Of a DNA stretch of 64,000 nt, positions 35,254 to 44,655 are shown piece by piece; position 1 is the stretch's first letter; every line of letters begins with the position of its first letter. Where the stretch lies: assembly GCA_009699875.1 (NCBI GenBank), contig WLNI01000001.1:1054001-1118000 (forward strand), given 5' to 3'. The translations under genes were made by a program, and so were the position numbers. Below the pieces are notes generated by a model. That model was not told the origin of the DNA. It searched no databases and was given only the letters and a program-made list of their open reading frames with translations. The DNA comes from Actinomycetota bacterium (GTDB taxonomy: Bacteria > Actinomycetota > Acidimicrobiia > Acidimicrobiales > RAAP-2).

Positions 35254-36306
35254 ATGAATGCAATCACGAAAGAGTTCACGCGCGTGATGCCGAAGAAGCT
35301 TCCTGGACTCGTGATTGTCACTGCGGGAATTCTTCCTCTCTACATCTTGGGTGTAGCCGGAAAGACAGCGGCCATTCCGCTTTCGCTACTCATCCTTGTG
35401 GCGATGGTGATGGTTGCCGCGTTTATGGGGCCGAAGTTAAGTCTTGCGATTAGTCCTCTCGTCGCCTTGGGCTTCGCGGGAACGGCGTACTTTAGTGACA
35501 AGCCCCTTGCAGGAGCGCTGTTCATTGCTGTCGTTGCGTTTCTCTGTCGAGCTGCGATGGTGAGCAGCAAGGCGGCAATGCTAAATCTGATCGCTATCTT
35601 CATTGCGATATTTATCACGGGTCCACCCCTTTTGACGGGTCACAATCCTGTGGCATGGGACAACATCAGAGATATCTTCCTTTGGACACTCGGAGCCTGT
35701 CTGTGGGCTTCCTTTATTGGCTGGCTGCTGACGCTTCGAGTTCCGATTCCTAAACTCCCTGCACTTCCCTCTCTCAAAATTGCAGCGGTGTCGGGTCTCC
35801 TTGTCGGTCTCCTCGTTGGTGTCGCCACGTGGGTAGTGCTTGATTACCAACTCGGCAAAGGCGGTGGTTGGCTCATTTTGACGTTATTTATTGTGTTTCA
35901 ACCATTCACTCCGGGCACAATGATGAAGGCCGCCCATCGAGCAATTGGAACCCTTCTCGGGTTTTTCCTCTTGTCGCTGCTGCTTTTGGTAGAGCCCAAC
36001 TCTGCACCGGCATGGGCGTTTGCTCTTCCCGGAATCTTGGCGATGACCGCAGCATTTATGGACAAATTAAAGTCAGATTCGCCCTACTGGGAGTACGTGA
36101 TGTTTCTCACACTCGGGGTGGTCTTGATTGAAGGGTCGGGAAGCGGACAACAACACCTTGTCGAATCGATCCGACACCTCTCGGTACTTCGACTTCACTA
36201 CACCATCATTGGTGTTGTTATTGGACTGATAGCGACTGCACTGTTCTTAGGGGTACAAAATAAATTGAGCTCCGGTGCGCTTGAGGAAATATCGACGCAC
36301 GTCTAG
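35254..36306 (+). CDS. FUSC-like integral membrane protein
   Basis: 350-aa protein with two sets of about five to six membrane helices and a cytoplasmic-looking middle segment with KGGGWLILTLFIVFQPFTPGTMMKAAHRAIGT, the recognisable FUSC (fusaric-acid/aromatic-acid exporter) core block with conserved R-x-x-GT. It ends soon after the second helix block, unlike the longer FUSC protein at 56.2 kb. Probably an exporter of aromatic or organic acids (inference). TTG 35251 could also be the start. Confidence 0.7.
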   Translation: MNAITKEFTRVMPKKLPGLVIVTAGILPLYILGVAGKTAAIPLSLLILVAMVMVAAFMGPKLSLAISPLVALGFAGTAYFSDKPLAGALFIAVVAFLCRAAMVSSKAAMLNLIAIFIAIFITGPPLLTGHNPVAWDNIRDIFLWTLGACLWASFIGWLLTLRVPIPKLPALPSLKIAAVSGLLVGLLVGVATWVVLDYQLGKGGGWLILTLFIVFQPFTPGTMMKAAHRAIGTLLGFFLLSLLLLVEPNSAPAWAFALPGILAMTAAFMDKLKSDSPYWEYVMFLTLGVVLIEGSGSGQQHLVESIRHLSVLRLHYTIIGVVIGLIATALFLGVQNKLSSGALEEISTHV

Positions 36307-36330
36307 GCAAGAAGTCGCTTCCGCCCGAGA

Positions 36331-37740
36331 CTATGACGTCCGTGGCTCAATCGGAGTAATTGGGCCGTACCCATTTTCGATTTCCTCAGCGATTGAGAGG
36401 ACTTTCAGATCGCTGAATCGAGGCCCAATAACCTGGACGCCGACAGGAAGCCCATCGGCCATCCCACCGGGAACGACAGCACAGGGCAGGCCGAGCAAGT
36501 TCCCTGGGAGGACAGGTCGAAAGAGTTCCAACGTGGCCATTGCTTCTTGTTCCCCTGCGATGTCAAAATCCTTCTCAAAAGCTGGCTGTGTCCAGGTTGG
36601 CGATAAAAGAATTGGATATTCTTGAAACCAAAGTTGCCACGTTCGCCCCACCCCATTTCGTGCTTGGTGAGCGAGATAGGTCTCGAAGGATGTCATCTGT
36701 GGGAACTGTGACAGCGCAAGATCAATCAGTTTCAATCCACCTTCACCCATGACCATATCGAGTTGATCTTTGAGGTCATAGAAGTCCGGGAAGAGCATCA
36801 TGCACCACAGCAAGAGGCTGAGCTCGTAGTCGGGAGGAGTTGCCTCAACAACGTCATGGCCAGCGTCAGAGAGAATGTCAGCTGACGAGCGCACCGCTGC
36901 GGCAACCCCCGAGTGTGTCGACCCACCGGGCGGCTCTGGCATCACGGCGATCCGTAATGTTTGGCCTGGGGTGAGATCTTCCAAGCGTGCGGGGACGCTG
37001 AGGGGATCACGCGGGTGGAAGCCCGCCACTGTGTGCAAGCCAGCTCGAAGGTCTTTGACTCGACGCGCCATGACCCCTTGGTTCAGCATGAGTTGAGAAG
37101 TAAGCGAATGGTCAGGGGTGGGATAGGTATCAGCGTCAGGGACCACGCCCTTGGTGGGCATAAGCGAGGTAATGCCACAGGCATGGGCCGGGTTTCGTAG
37201 CGAGCCTCCAATGTCATTGCCGAGCCCGAGTGGACTCATTCCTGACGCGATGGCTGCACCTTCTCCGCCACTTGAACCTCCCGCAGTTCTCTCTGGACTC
37301 CAAGGGTTTTTTGTTCGACCAAAAAGTGACGAGTCGGTATGGACCCGCAGCCCCATGTCGGGCATATTGGTACGACCTAGCGGGATAGCTCCTGCAGCTT
37401 TCATGCGTTCAACAACAGGAGCATCAGATGGTGCAATTGCGTCGGCAAAGATCGGGAGTCCATTTGTTGTCGGTTGCCCTTCCACATCAATGTTGGTCTT
37501 GATGGTGAACGGGACACCATGGAATGTCCCGAGTGTGTCACCTCGTGAAACAGCCGCATCTGCAGCATCGGCGTCTCGCCGAGCATCTTCGCTCAGCACT
37601 TGCACGATTGCGTTGACGTGTTCATTCACCTGTTCGATGCGCGTGAGGTGTGCGTCAACAACGTCTCGAGAGGAAAAGGAACCTTCTCGGATTCCTGCTG
37701 CGAGTTCGAGTGCGCTGTGTTGCCAGAGTTCCTCAGCCAT
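36331..37740 (-). CDS. Amidase, amidase-signature family
   Basis: 469-aa serine hydrolase with the Ser-cisSer-Lys triad: Lys in FTIKTNIDVEG, cis-Ser and nucleophile region AGGSSGGEGAAIASGMSPLG and NDIGGSLRNPAHACG. Related enzymes hydrolyse simple or aryl amides; substrate unknown. RBS AGAGGAG before ATG 37740. Its end is 24 bp from the convergent FUSC gene. Confidence 0.9.
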   Translation of the reverse strand: MAEELWQHSALELAAGIREGSFSSRDVVDAHLTRIEQVNEHVNAIVQVLSEDARRDADAADAAVSRGDTLGTFHGVPFTIKTNIDVEGQPTTNGLPIFADAIAPSDAPVVERMKAAGAIPLGRTNMPDMGLRVHTDSSLFGRTKNPWSPERTAGGSSGGEGAAIASGMSPLGLGNDIGGSLRNPAHACGITSLMPTKGVVPDADTYPTPDHSLTSQLMLNQGVMARRVKDLRAGLHTVAGFHPRDPLSVPARLEDLTPGQTLRIAVMPEPPGGSTHSGVAAAVRSSADILSDAGHDVVEATPPDYELSLLLWCMMLFPDFYDLKDQLDMVMGEGGLKLIDLALSQFPQMTSFETYLAHQARNGVGRTWQLWFQEYPILLSPTWTQPAFEKDFDIAGEQEAMATLELFRPVLPGNLLGLPCAVVPGGMADGLPVGVQVIGPRFSDLKVLSIAEEIENGYGPITPIEPRTS

Positions 37741-37843
37741 GGTTGCTCCTCTCTACAGAGACCTGCTCTCATAACGGGTCTCTCTGAGAGAGGATACCGA
37801 CCTTTCGAGAGCTGGTTCCTTCTGGAGGTGTCAGGGAATGTCT

Positions 37844-38308
37844 TTATGAAAATCGGGCAGCCCGAGTGCCAGGTGGATTGCTCACTCCTGCAACAGCATC
37901 GGGATTCTCAACGCAGATTTCACATTCGAGACCATCAGGATCTCGAAAGAAGATGCTGAGCATGCCGCCAAAGTCAGTCACAAAGTCATCAGCAGCCCCA
38001 TGAGCCATAAGCCGCTCCCGAATTTCTATGAAGGATTCAAACGACTCAGCTTGGAGGGCGAGGTGGTCAAGTCGACCTCGCCCAAACATTGGTGTTTGGC
38101 GATCGGCTTCAGTATTACCTTCAATTTCAAACACATTGAGTTCTGCGAACTCACCGATCTTGATGATGGTGAGTCGCGGCCCGTCCCCATTTGGTAACTC
38201 TGAACCATCCCGGACCACTTCTGCGTCAAAGACTTCCTTGTAAAAGGTTTGTAAACGAGAGGCATCGTTGGTCAGAGTCCCAACATGGTTAATTCCCCGG
38301 GTGAGCAT
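37844..38308 (-). CDS. VOC-family dioxygenase/glyoxalase-like protein
   Basis: 154 aa, two paired VOC modules. RGINHVGTLTNDASRLQTFY (His ligand), LDHLALQAESFESFIEIRERL and IFFRDPDGLECEICVEN (Glu ligand) give a likely intact metal site of the type in extradiol dioxygenases, glyoxalase I and fosfomycin-resistance enzymes. Function unknown. About 100 bp separate it from the amidase. Confidence 0.88.
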   Translation of the reverse strand: MLTRGINHVGTLTNDASRLQTFYKEVFDAEVVRDGSELPNGDGPRLTIIKIGEFAELNVFEIEGNTEADRQTPMFGRGRLDHLALQAESFESFIEIRERLMAHGAADDFVTDFGGMLSIFFRDPDGLECEICVENPDAVAGVSNPPGTRAARFS

Positions 38309-38432
38309 GAGCGCATTCCTTTCGCTGTTTCACTACTCATGTTAGGGGCGCGGAGGTCAGGTTCTGCCGTTGATTACTGGCATTTCACTCATTTTCACGG
38401 AGAAAGTTGTGGGGAAGTAAGTTTGCAGTGCT

Positions 38433-38783
38433 GTGTCGGTCATCTTTGTCATTCTCTCCATCCTTGTTGGGCTCGTTGCCCTGTACTCGGCATCGCTCGA
38501 CTTCCGGGGAGATCCCCAAATCATGGAGTTGATGCAGCGCTTGGGCTATCGACCTGGTTTTGAACGCTTCCTTGGCGTGATCAAAGTCCTCGGCGCAGTG
38601 GGACTTTTCTTGGGGATCGTGGTCCACTTCATTGGTGTGCTTGCAGCGCTTGGGCTCACGATCTACATGTTGCTGGCGATCCGGGCGCATTTTCGAGCGA
38701 GCGACCCCGTCAAAGAGGCCTTGCCGGCGTTTGTCTTGATGATTCTGAGCGCTACCACGCTCATTGTCGGGCTCCTTGGCTAG
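38433..38783 (+). CDS. DoxX-like membrane protein
   Basis: 116-aa four-helix membrane protein. Segments IFVILSILVGLVALYSAS, LMQRLGYRPGFERFLGVIKVLGAVGLFLG, GVLAALGLTIYMLLAI and PAFVLMILSATTLIVGLLG follow the DoxX-like (DoxX_2) pattern. Family role is loosely tied to redox or envelope physiology. GTG start, GGGGAAG upstream. Confidence 0.75.
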   Translation: MSVIFVILSILVGLVALYSASLDFRGDPQIMELMQRLGYRPGFERFLGVIKVLGAVGLFLGIVVHFIGVLAALGLTIYMLLAIRAHFRASDPVKEALPAFVLMILSATTLIVGLLG

Positions 38784-38855
38784 TTTCCATCTCGGCCTGG
38801 AGCCAGCCGGCGATTCAGAACGCAGCGGCGAAGGAAGTGCGAAAGACTAGCCAGT

Positions 38856-40031
38856 ATGGATCTGTTCTCCCCTTGCACTCTTGGGCCGGTTTCCCTGAAG
38901 AACCGTTTCTTGAAAGCCGCCACGTTTGAAGGGCGAAGTCCTCGAGGAGAAGTCACCGACGAGTTGATCTCATTTCATCGAGTCATCGCACAAGGTGGGG
39001 TGGCGATGACAACGGTGGCGTATTTGGCGGTCTCGAGCGAAGGGCGAACTGATCGTCACTGCATTGAGTTAAATGATGCCGCACGCGATGGATTGACGCG
39101 ACTGACGAAGACGGTGCACGCAGAAGGTGTCGCCGTTGCGGCACAGATGGGTCACGCAGGTCCTGTTGGGAATGCTCGATCGAACGGAGCGAAAAGCCTT
39201 GCCCCCTCATCGGGCGTGAGTGTGATGGGGGCGCGTCTTCATGAAGCCTCCCTGCAAGATCTCGATCGTATCGTTCACGACTTTTCTTCGGCGGCGACAA
39301 GAGCAATGGACTGTGGATTCGACAGCGTGGAGATTCATGTTGGGCATAACTATTTGCTGAGTAGTTTTCTCAGCCCCAAGCTCAACCGGAGAAAGGATCA
39401 CTACGGGGGCTCGCTGGAGAACCGGGCGCGCCTTGCTCGGGACGTACTCGGCGCCGTGCGAACTGCAGTGGGGAAGAATTTGGCCGTGACCGCCAAGCTC
39501 AATATGGACGACGGCGTGGCTGGGGGATTTGGCGTGACAGAAGCAACGGCCGTGGCCAAGATGTTCGAAGACGATGGCAATCTCGATGCACTGGAACTCA
39601 CGGGAGGGTCTTCACTGGCCAACCCGATGTATCTCTTCCGAGGAGAGGCCCCCCGAGCGGAGTTTGCCAAGACCTTGCCCCAGCCCATACGAGCGGGATT
39701 CAAGGTGGTGGGAAAGCACTTTATGCCTGCGTACCCCTTCGAAGAGGCGTACTTCTTGAATCAAGCCAGAGTCGTGGCCAAAGAAGTCTCTCTGCCCTTA
39801 GTGCTTCTCGGGGGCGTGACTCGACCTGAAACGGCTCGTGTGGCGATGGAGGAAGGGTTCTCGTTTGTGGCGTTGGGACGCCCATTGCTGATGGAGCCAG
39901 GGATTATTAATCGCTGGGCAAGTGGTGATGAGGCACCCTCTGAGTGCACGCACTGCAACAAGTGCATGCCCACAATCTATTCAGGAACCCACTGCGTCTT
40001 GAATGGTGGACCGATGGTTGGCGCTAGTTGA
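38856..40031 (+). CDS. NADH:flavin oxidoreductase, old yellow enzyme-like
   Basis: 391-aa FMN TIM-barrel protein. Typical blocks are LGPVSLKNRFLKAAT, AQMGHAGPVG, FDSVEIHVGHNYLLSSFLSP, NRRKDHYGGSLENRARL and FVALGRPLLMEPGI. The C-terminus has cysteines CTHCNKC and a further Cys (TYSGTHC-like stretch) in the position of the 4Fe-4S cluster of 2,4-dienoyl-CoA reductase-type proteins, but the FAD/NAD(P) domains that normally follow are absent. Substrate unknown. Overlaps the convergent SRPBCC gene by 8 bp. Confidence 0.88.
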   Translation: MDLFSPCTLGPVSLKNRFLKAATFEGRSPRGEVTDELISFHRVIAQGGVAMTTVAYLAVSSEGRTDRHCIELNDAARDGLTRLTKTVHAEGVAVAAQMGHAGPVGNARSNGAKSLAPSSGVSVMGARLHEASLQDLDRIVHDFSSAATRAMDCGFDSVEIHVGHNYLLSSFLSPKLNRRKDHYGGSLENRARLARDVLGAVRTAVGKNLAVTAKLNMDDGVAGGFGVTEATAVAKMFEDDGNLDALELTGGSSLANPMYLFRGEAPRAEFAKTLPQPIRAGFKVVGKHFMPAYPFEEAYFLNQARVVAKEVSLPLVLLGGVTRPETARVAMEEGFSFVALGRPLLMEPGIINRWASGDEAPSECTHCNKCMPTIYSGTHCVLNGGPMVGAS

Positions 40032-40464
40032 TCGAACCAGTTGTTGCGAGTTCGTCGAGTCGAGCAAGTGTTTTTTCCATTCCTACCTGATTTTGCTCGG
40101 GCATTTTCGTAAGTTTGAGAGCGATGCCCCATGGTTTTGAATAGTCAAATGTCTCGGTAACTTTTGTCCCACCTTCTACCGCGTCGAGTTGGTATCGCCA
40201 CACAAACTGAGCAAAGTGGTGCCAGGCAATGACGTGACCTTCTTCAAACTCTGAGACCGTGTTCTTTGTCGTGTAGGCAGCGCCGACCTTCATCTCCATC
40301 GAGAACGTTGCGCCCAGGGAAAGTCGACCCGGATTTGTTTTGGCCGCCTTCACGTGACCAGACCCATCAATGAGAGCGTGTTTGGTGGTGTCGCAGAGGA
40401 TGTCAAAGATCACCTCTGGTGGAGCGGCAATAACTCGAGAAGCAGAGACGATTCGTTGGGCCAT
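40024..40464 (-). CDS. SRPBCC/polyketide-cyclase-like protein
   Basis: 146-aa helix-grip protein: SASRVIAAPPEVIFDILCDTTKHALIDGSG, then FSMEMKVGAAYTTKNTVSEFE, WHHFAQFVWRYQLD and a long C-terminal helix. This is the START/SRPBCC fold that binds hydrophobic ligands. No ligand or reaction can be assigned. Leaderless start. Confidence 0.85.
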   Translation of the reverse strand: MAQRIVSASRVIAAPPEVIFDILCDTTKHALIDGSGHVKAAKTNPGRLSLGATFSMEMKVGAAYTTKNTVSEFEEGHVIAWHHFAQFVWRYQLDAVEGGTKVTETFDYSKPWGIALKLTKMPEQNQVGMEKTLARLDELATTGSIN

Positions 40465-40471
40465 GGTCTCT

Positions 40472-40477
40472 ATTCTA
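40472..40477 (-). promoter_or_regulatory. Candidate -10 (TAGAAT) for leaderless SRPBCC gene
   Basis: Seven nucleotides before ATG 40464. Confidence 0.5.
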
Positions 40478-40561
40478 CGTGGAGAAGTCGTCGTGTTCAG
40501 TGCAGAGGCAGCGACATGAACAAACGTCTAATCTCACACGTGGAAGAGGGGAGTGGGCACG

Positions 40562-41458
40562 ATGCCTGAAGAAGTTGCTCGAGAGTTCTTGATGCCCGAT
40601 GGTCGGGTCCTCCACGGACTCCTTCATGGATCAGATACCGACGACCTCGTCCTCTTCTGTCATGGAACACCGTTTCCTTCGGTTCCCTACGACCTCTTCT
40701 TCAACGAGTCTGAAGCACGTGGCTTGGGCTTCCTCACGTGGGCTCGGCCAGGCTACGGGGAGTCGACGCCACAACCCGGCCGATCGGTGCGTTCTTTTGC
40801 CGATGATGCTCATGTCATTCTTGATGCAGTCGGCGCCAAGCGAGTGATCGCCATGGGTTGGTCGGGCGGAGGACCACATGCGTTGAGTCTTGGCGCCAAG
40901 GCCAGTGAGTTCTGTCGAGTCGTCGTCACGATTGGCTCAGTCGCACCCTACGGAGAAGGCGAGCTTGACTGGGTCGAAGGCATGGGACCCGAAAATATTC
41001 GGGAGTTCTCGTTCGCGCAAGAGGGTGGACCGGCATTCGAAGCCTTTCTTCAAGAGGAAGCTGCCGGCATGCATGATCTCACGGCCACCTCGCTGCATGA
41101 TTCGATTGCAGGTCTACTGAGCCGCGTCGACGTAGATGCGCTGAGCGAAGAGGGACTGGCTGAGATGTTGGCAACGTCAGCTCGAGCTGGTGTGCAAACT
41201 GGCATTGATGGATGGCTCGAAGATGATGAAGCATTTTTCAAACGGTGGGGCTTCTCGGTTGCATCAATCGATGTACCGGTCAGTCTGTGGCATGGCTCAG
41301 ACGACGTCATGGTTCCAGAGAGTCACGCCGTGTGGCTCGAACAGCACCTCAACAAGGTGATTGCTCACCTCTTGCCAGAGGAGGGTCACCTCTCGCTCAT
41401 CACTCGGCATTTCGGTGCCATGCTGGATGAAGCACTTGAAATGGGAGGGATTGAATGA
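40562..41458 (+). CDS. Alpha/beta-hydrolase-fold protein
   Basis: 298 aa. The oxyanion-hole HGTPFPSVPYD, nucleophile elbow GWSGGGPHALSL, an acid near LWHGSDDVMVP and His in LPEEGHLSLI form a complete catalytic triad. Similar to esterases and C-C hydrolases; substrate unknown. Stop overlaps the agmatinase start (ATGA), so it may take part in the same pathway. ATG 40562 chosen over GTG 40553 because of the GAGGGGAG spacing. Confidence 0.87.
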   Translation: MPEEVAREFLMPDGRVLHGLLHGSDTDDLVLFCHGTPFPSVPYDLFFNESEARGLGFLTWARPGYGESTPQPGRSVRSFADDAHVILDAVGAKRVIAMGWSGGGPHALSLGAKASEFCRVVVTIGSVAPYGEGELDWVEGMGPENIREFSFAQEGGPAFEAFLQEEAAGMHDLTATSLHDSIAGLLSRVDVDALSEEGLAEMLATSARAGVQTGIDGWLEDDEAFFKRWGFSVASIDVPVSLWHGSDDVMVPESHAVWLEQHLNKVIAHLLPEEGHLSLITRHFGAMLDEALEMGGIE

Positions 41459-42489
41459 TGGCGCGAATCGGCAATATGTACGGTCCTGATGCGACGTTTC
41501 TTGGAATTCCCGCCGCAGACCTTGGGGATCCGGCATCATTCGCAAACGCCCAAGCAGTCATTGTCGGCGCACCTTTTGATGGCGGGACGTCGCATCGTTC
41601 TGGGTGTCGTTTTGGGCCCCAAGCCATTCGCTTTACTGACTACCTCCCCCACGATGGGATGCGTCCTCACCTCGCACTTGACGTTGACCCATTGATGGAA
41701 CTTGGTGTTGTCGATGTCGGCGACATCGAGATGCCCTCTGGCGAGACCGAGCGCTCTCTCCAGGCTCTTGAAGAGGCAGTCACGACCATTGCAACATCAG
41801 GAGCACTACCGATCATCTTGGGTGGCGATCACACGATTGCTCTGCCAGACGTCACTGGCGTGGCACGCCACGTTGGCTGGGGCAAGGTCTCGGTGATTCA
41901 CTTTGACGCACACGCTGACACAGGGGACACCCAGTTCGGCTCACTTCATGGTCATGGAACCCCGATGCGACGACTCATTGAGTCTGGGGCGTGTCGAGGT
42001 GATCGCTTTTTGCAAATTGGCCTCAGGGGTTACTGGCCTGAACCCGAGACCTTGGGGTGGATGGCTGACCAGGGGATGCGAAGTTTTGAGATGTCAGAGA
42101 TCGTTGAGAAGGGTATAGATGCGGTGCTTGATGATGCATTTACTCTTGCCTTGGACGAATGCGATGCGGTCTTTCTCTCGGTGGACGTCGACGTTGTTGA
42201 CCCGGGCTCGGCTCCTGGAACAGGGACCCCTGAGCCTGGAGGACTCTCTGCTCGAGTGTTGCTCGATGCGGTTCGACGCGTCGCCATGGAGCTTCCCTTA
42301 GCTGGTGTTGACGTTGTCGAAGTCTCTCCGCCTTATGACAACGGTGAAATCACCGCGTACCTCGCCAATCGAGTTGTCCTTGAAGCCCTTTCTGGAATCG
42401 CATGGAGAAAGCGCCTCTTGGCTGGCGAGCAGGTTCGCCAACCTAGCGAGCCTCTTTTGGAGAACCGTCGACCTTTAGCTGAAAGCTAA
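41455..42489 (+). CDS. speB: Agmatinase/ureohydrolase family protein
   Basis: 344-aa binuclear manganese ureohydrolase. Ligand motifs GGDHTIALP, HFDAHADTGD and SVDVDVVDPGSAPGTGTPEPGG are intact. Members hydrolyse agmatine, guanidinobutyrate or related guanidino compounds to urea plus amine; the particular substrate cannot be told. Coupled to the preceding hydrolase by ATGA; the convergent gene immediately after is a PLP decarboxylase, giving a possible amine-metabolism cluster. Confidence 0.85.
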   Translation: MMARIGNMYGPDATFLGIPAADLGDPASFANAQAVIVGAPFDGGTSHRSGCRFGPQAIRFTDYLPHDGMRPHLALDVDPLMELGVVDVGDIEMPSGETERSLQALEEAVTTIATSGALPIILGGDHTIALPDVTGVARHVGWGKVSVIHFDAHADTGDTQFGSLHGHGTPMRRLIESGACRGDRFLQIGLRGYWPEPETLGWMADQGMRSFEMSEIVEKGIDAVLDDAFTLALDECDAVFLSVDVDVVDPGSAPGTGTPEPGGLSARVLLDAVRRVAMELPLAGVDVVEVSPPYDNGEITAYLANRVVLEALSGIAWRKRLLAGEQVRQPSEPLLENRRPLAES

Positions 42490-43863
42490 TTACGCCATAG
42501 TGGCGAGGATCTCGCTCACCATCTCTGGAGAAGTTTCAGGATGAAGAAAGGCGAATCGGGCCACGGTCTCTCCCTCCCATTTTGTTGGGGTGACAAAGGC
42601 AACTTGATCTTTTAACAAATCGGTCGACCACGTTGCGTAGTCTTCATCGCTCCACCCGATTCGGCGGAAGAGCACCACGGAGAGTCCTGGTTCTCTCACA
42701 AGCTCTGTATGAGCGGTGGCAGTGATGGCGGCTGCGGCATCTTCGGCGATGATGATGGCTTGGTCGATGGCTTCAACGTAGGCGTCGATGCCATAGACAC
42801 AGAGAGAAAACCAGATCGCAAGTCCTCGAGCTCGGCGAGTCAGGTGTATGGCGTAGTCAGTTGGGTTCCACTCACCGGTGTCGCTGTGAATGATGTCGAG
42901 ATAACTGGCGTGCTGGGTATGCGTTTTCGCTGCTTCTTCGGGATTGCGATAGAGCAGTGCTGCACAGTCAAAGGGAGCAAAGAGCCATTTGTGGGGGTCA
43001 ACAATGAATGAGTCGACATGGCGCAGGCCTTGGAACAGCTCGCCCCGCTTTGTCGAAAGCATTCCCGCTCCACCGTACGCGGCGTCTACGTGGAACCAGA
43101 GACCACGCTCTCGCGCAAACGAACCGATGCCCTCTAAGTCGTCAACGATGCCGGCATTTGTCGTGCCACCAGTGGCCACGACGGCCACGATGGTTTCTGG
43201 ATGTTGATCGGCTTCGAGTGCTGTCTGAAGCGTGGCCAATGTCATACGGTGATCATCAGTGGGGACGATAAACGCGTCCACATCAATGACGTGCAGCGCT
43301 GAAGCGATCGAGCTGTGGGCCTCTTCGCTCACGGCGAAGCGGAGTCGCTGTGATCCAAGTTCTGGTGAGTTTCGTCGCGCCCTATCTCGAGCAACAACCA
43401 AGGCCGAAAGGTTTCCAATGGAACCACCAGAGACGAAGCAACCGCCTGCGCTCTGGGGAAGACCGGCGGCGTTGGAGAGGAAGTGAAGGACTTGGTTTTC
43501 CGCAGCAATGGCTCCTGCTGCCTCAAGCCATGAGGTGCCATTAAGCGACGACGCCGAAACGATCATGTCGAACAGCAGTGCTGCTTTTGTCGGAGCGGCT
43601 GGAATAAATGACAAAAACCTTGGACTGTCGACCGAGATGACGGCTTTGGCAATTTGGTTGGTGAAACGATCCAAGATCTCGGAAGGTTCACGTCCCTCCC
43701 TTGTCAATAAGCCGTCGAGAGCCTCTTCCAACTGTGGATCAACGCCACCAAAGTCAAGGACGACTGGGTATTCCTCCAGCCGAGCCCGGCAGTAGTCAAA
43801 GATCAATTCAGTCATCGCTGGGTCAAAGGTAAACATCGGTCGACGTTGCGGGTCTTCACTCAT
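42490..43863 (-). CDS. Group II PLP-dependent amino-acid decarboxylase
   Basis: 457-aa enzyme of the aromatic-L-amino-acid/glutamate decarboxylase family. Blocks include ASSLNGTSWLEAAGAIAAEN, GGCFVSGGSIGNLSALVVAR, FHVDAAYGGAG and the PLP lysine motif VDPHKWLFAPFDCAALLYR. Amino acid specificity unclear (aromatic likely by overall resemblance). ATG 43863 follows GGGAGG. Its 3' end abuts the agmatinase stop. Confidence 0.88.
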   Translation of the reverse strand: MSEDPQRRPMFTFDPAMTELIFDYCRARLEEYPVVLDFGGVDPQLEEALDGLLTREGREPSEILDRFTNQIAKAVISVDSPRFLSFIPAAPTKAALLFDMIVSASSLNGTSWLEAAGAIAAENQVLHFLSNAAGLPQSAGGCFVSGGSIGNLSALVVARDRARRNSPELGSQRLRFAVSEEAHSSIASALHVIDVDAFIVPTDDHRMTLATLQTALEADQHPETIVAVVATGGTTNAGIVDDLEGIGSFARERGLWFHVDAAYGGAGMLSTKRGELFQGLRHVDSFIVDPHKWLFAPFDCAALLYRNPEEAAKTHTQHASYLDIIHSDTGEWNPTDYAIHLTRRARGLAIWFSLCVYGIDAYVEAIDQAIIIAEDAAAAITATAHTELVREPGLSVVLFRRIGWSDEDYATWSTDLLKDQVAFVTPTKWEGETVARFAFLHPETSPEMVSEILATMA

Positions 43864-43907
43864 GGCTTCAGCCTCCCACGTCTGTCGCATTCTGTGAGAA
43901 CGCCCTC

Positions 43908-43913
43908 TAGAGT
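43908..43913 (+). promoter_or_regulatory. Candidate -10 (TAGAGT) for leaderless hydrolase gene
   Basis: Six nucleotides before ATG 43920. Confidence 0.5.
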
Positions 43914-43919
43914 TTGACT

Positions 43920-44654
43920 ATGGAGTGGACCGAAGAATCATCTCAAAAGGGTGTCGTCACCAAATCGTTTCTTGGGAATCGTGGCGAGCGATCTATCCCA
44001 GGTCGTGCCTGGTTTCCTGAAGGTTCTGAGATCGGCCCGATCGTCCTCATTGGCCACGGAGGAAGTGGCTCAGTCCTTGAAGACCATGTGGGAGCTCTGG
44101 CTCGGGGCTTAGTGCGCACCTACGGCGCGACGTGCATCGCTATTGAGGGTCCAGTTCATGGACTGCGCCGAGGAGAGCGAAGCAGTGATCCAACGCTCGT
44201 GATGCTCGACTTTTCACAAGTCTGGGCGTCAGATCCAACGATGACTGATGAAATGGTGGCTGACTGGCGCGTCGTCCTCTCCGAGATAAGCCAAGAATGT
44301 GGTCTCGAGGACCGTCGTGTTGGCTATTGGGGCCTTTCGATGGGCACCTTGCTTGGGCTTCCGCTCGTCGCCGCAGAGCCGCGCATCGTCGCCTGCGTGT
44401 TGGGACTTGCTGGATCGGTCGGGCCGACGTCGGAGCGTCTTCTCGACGATGCGCCAAAGGTGACAATACCGACACTGTTTTTGATGCAGTGGGACGATGA
44501 ACTCTTTCCTCGAGAGAGTTGTCTTGAACTCTTTGCTGCAATTGGAAGTAGTGACAAACAACTTCATGCGACGCCTGGACTCCACAGTGCAGTGACTGAT
44601 GAAACTTTTATGATGACCGCAGAGTTTCTAGGGAAACGATTAGCGACGAAGTGA
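43920..44654 (+). CDS. Alpha/beta hydrolase (dienelactone-hydrolase-like)
   Basis: 244-aa hydrolase: SIPGRAWFPEG strand, HGGSGSVLEDHV oxyanion loop, nucleophile GYWGLSMGTLLG, acid near MQWDDELFP and C-terminal His in TPGLHSAVTDE. Catalytic triad appears complete. Probably an esterase or peptidase-like hydrolase; unassigned. Convergent with larC, whose end is 1 bp away. Confidence 0.85.
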   Translation: MEWTEESSQKGVVTKSFLGNRGERSIPGRAWFPEGSEIGPIVLIGHGGSGSVLEDHVGALARGLVRTYGATCIAIEGPVHGLRRGERSSDPTLVMLDFSQVWASDPTMTDEMVADWRVVLSEISQECGLEDRRVGYWGLSMGTLLGLPLVAAEPRIVACVLGLAGSVGPTSERLLDDAPKVTIPTLFLMQWDDELFPRESCLELFAAIGSSDKQLHATPGLHSAVTDETFMMTAEFLGKRLATK

Positions 44655-44655
44655 G

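Noticed and set aside
43920-44654. LarA or other NPN-using enzyme
   Set aside because: It has an alpha/beta-hydrolase triad and no nickel-pincer motif.
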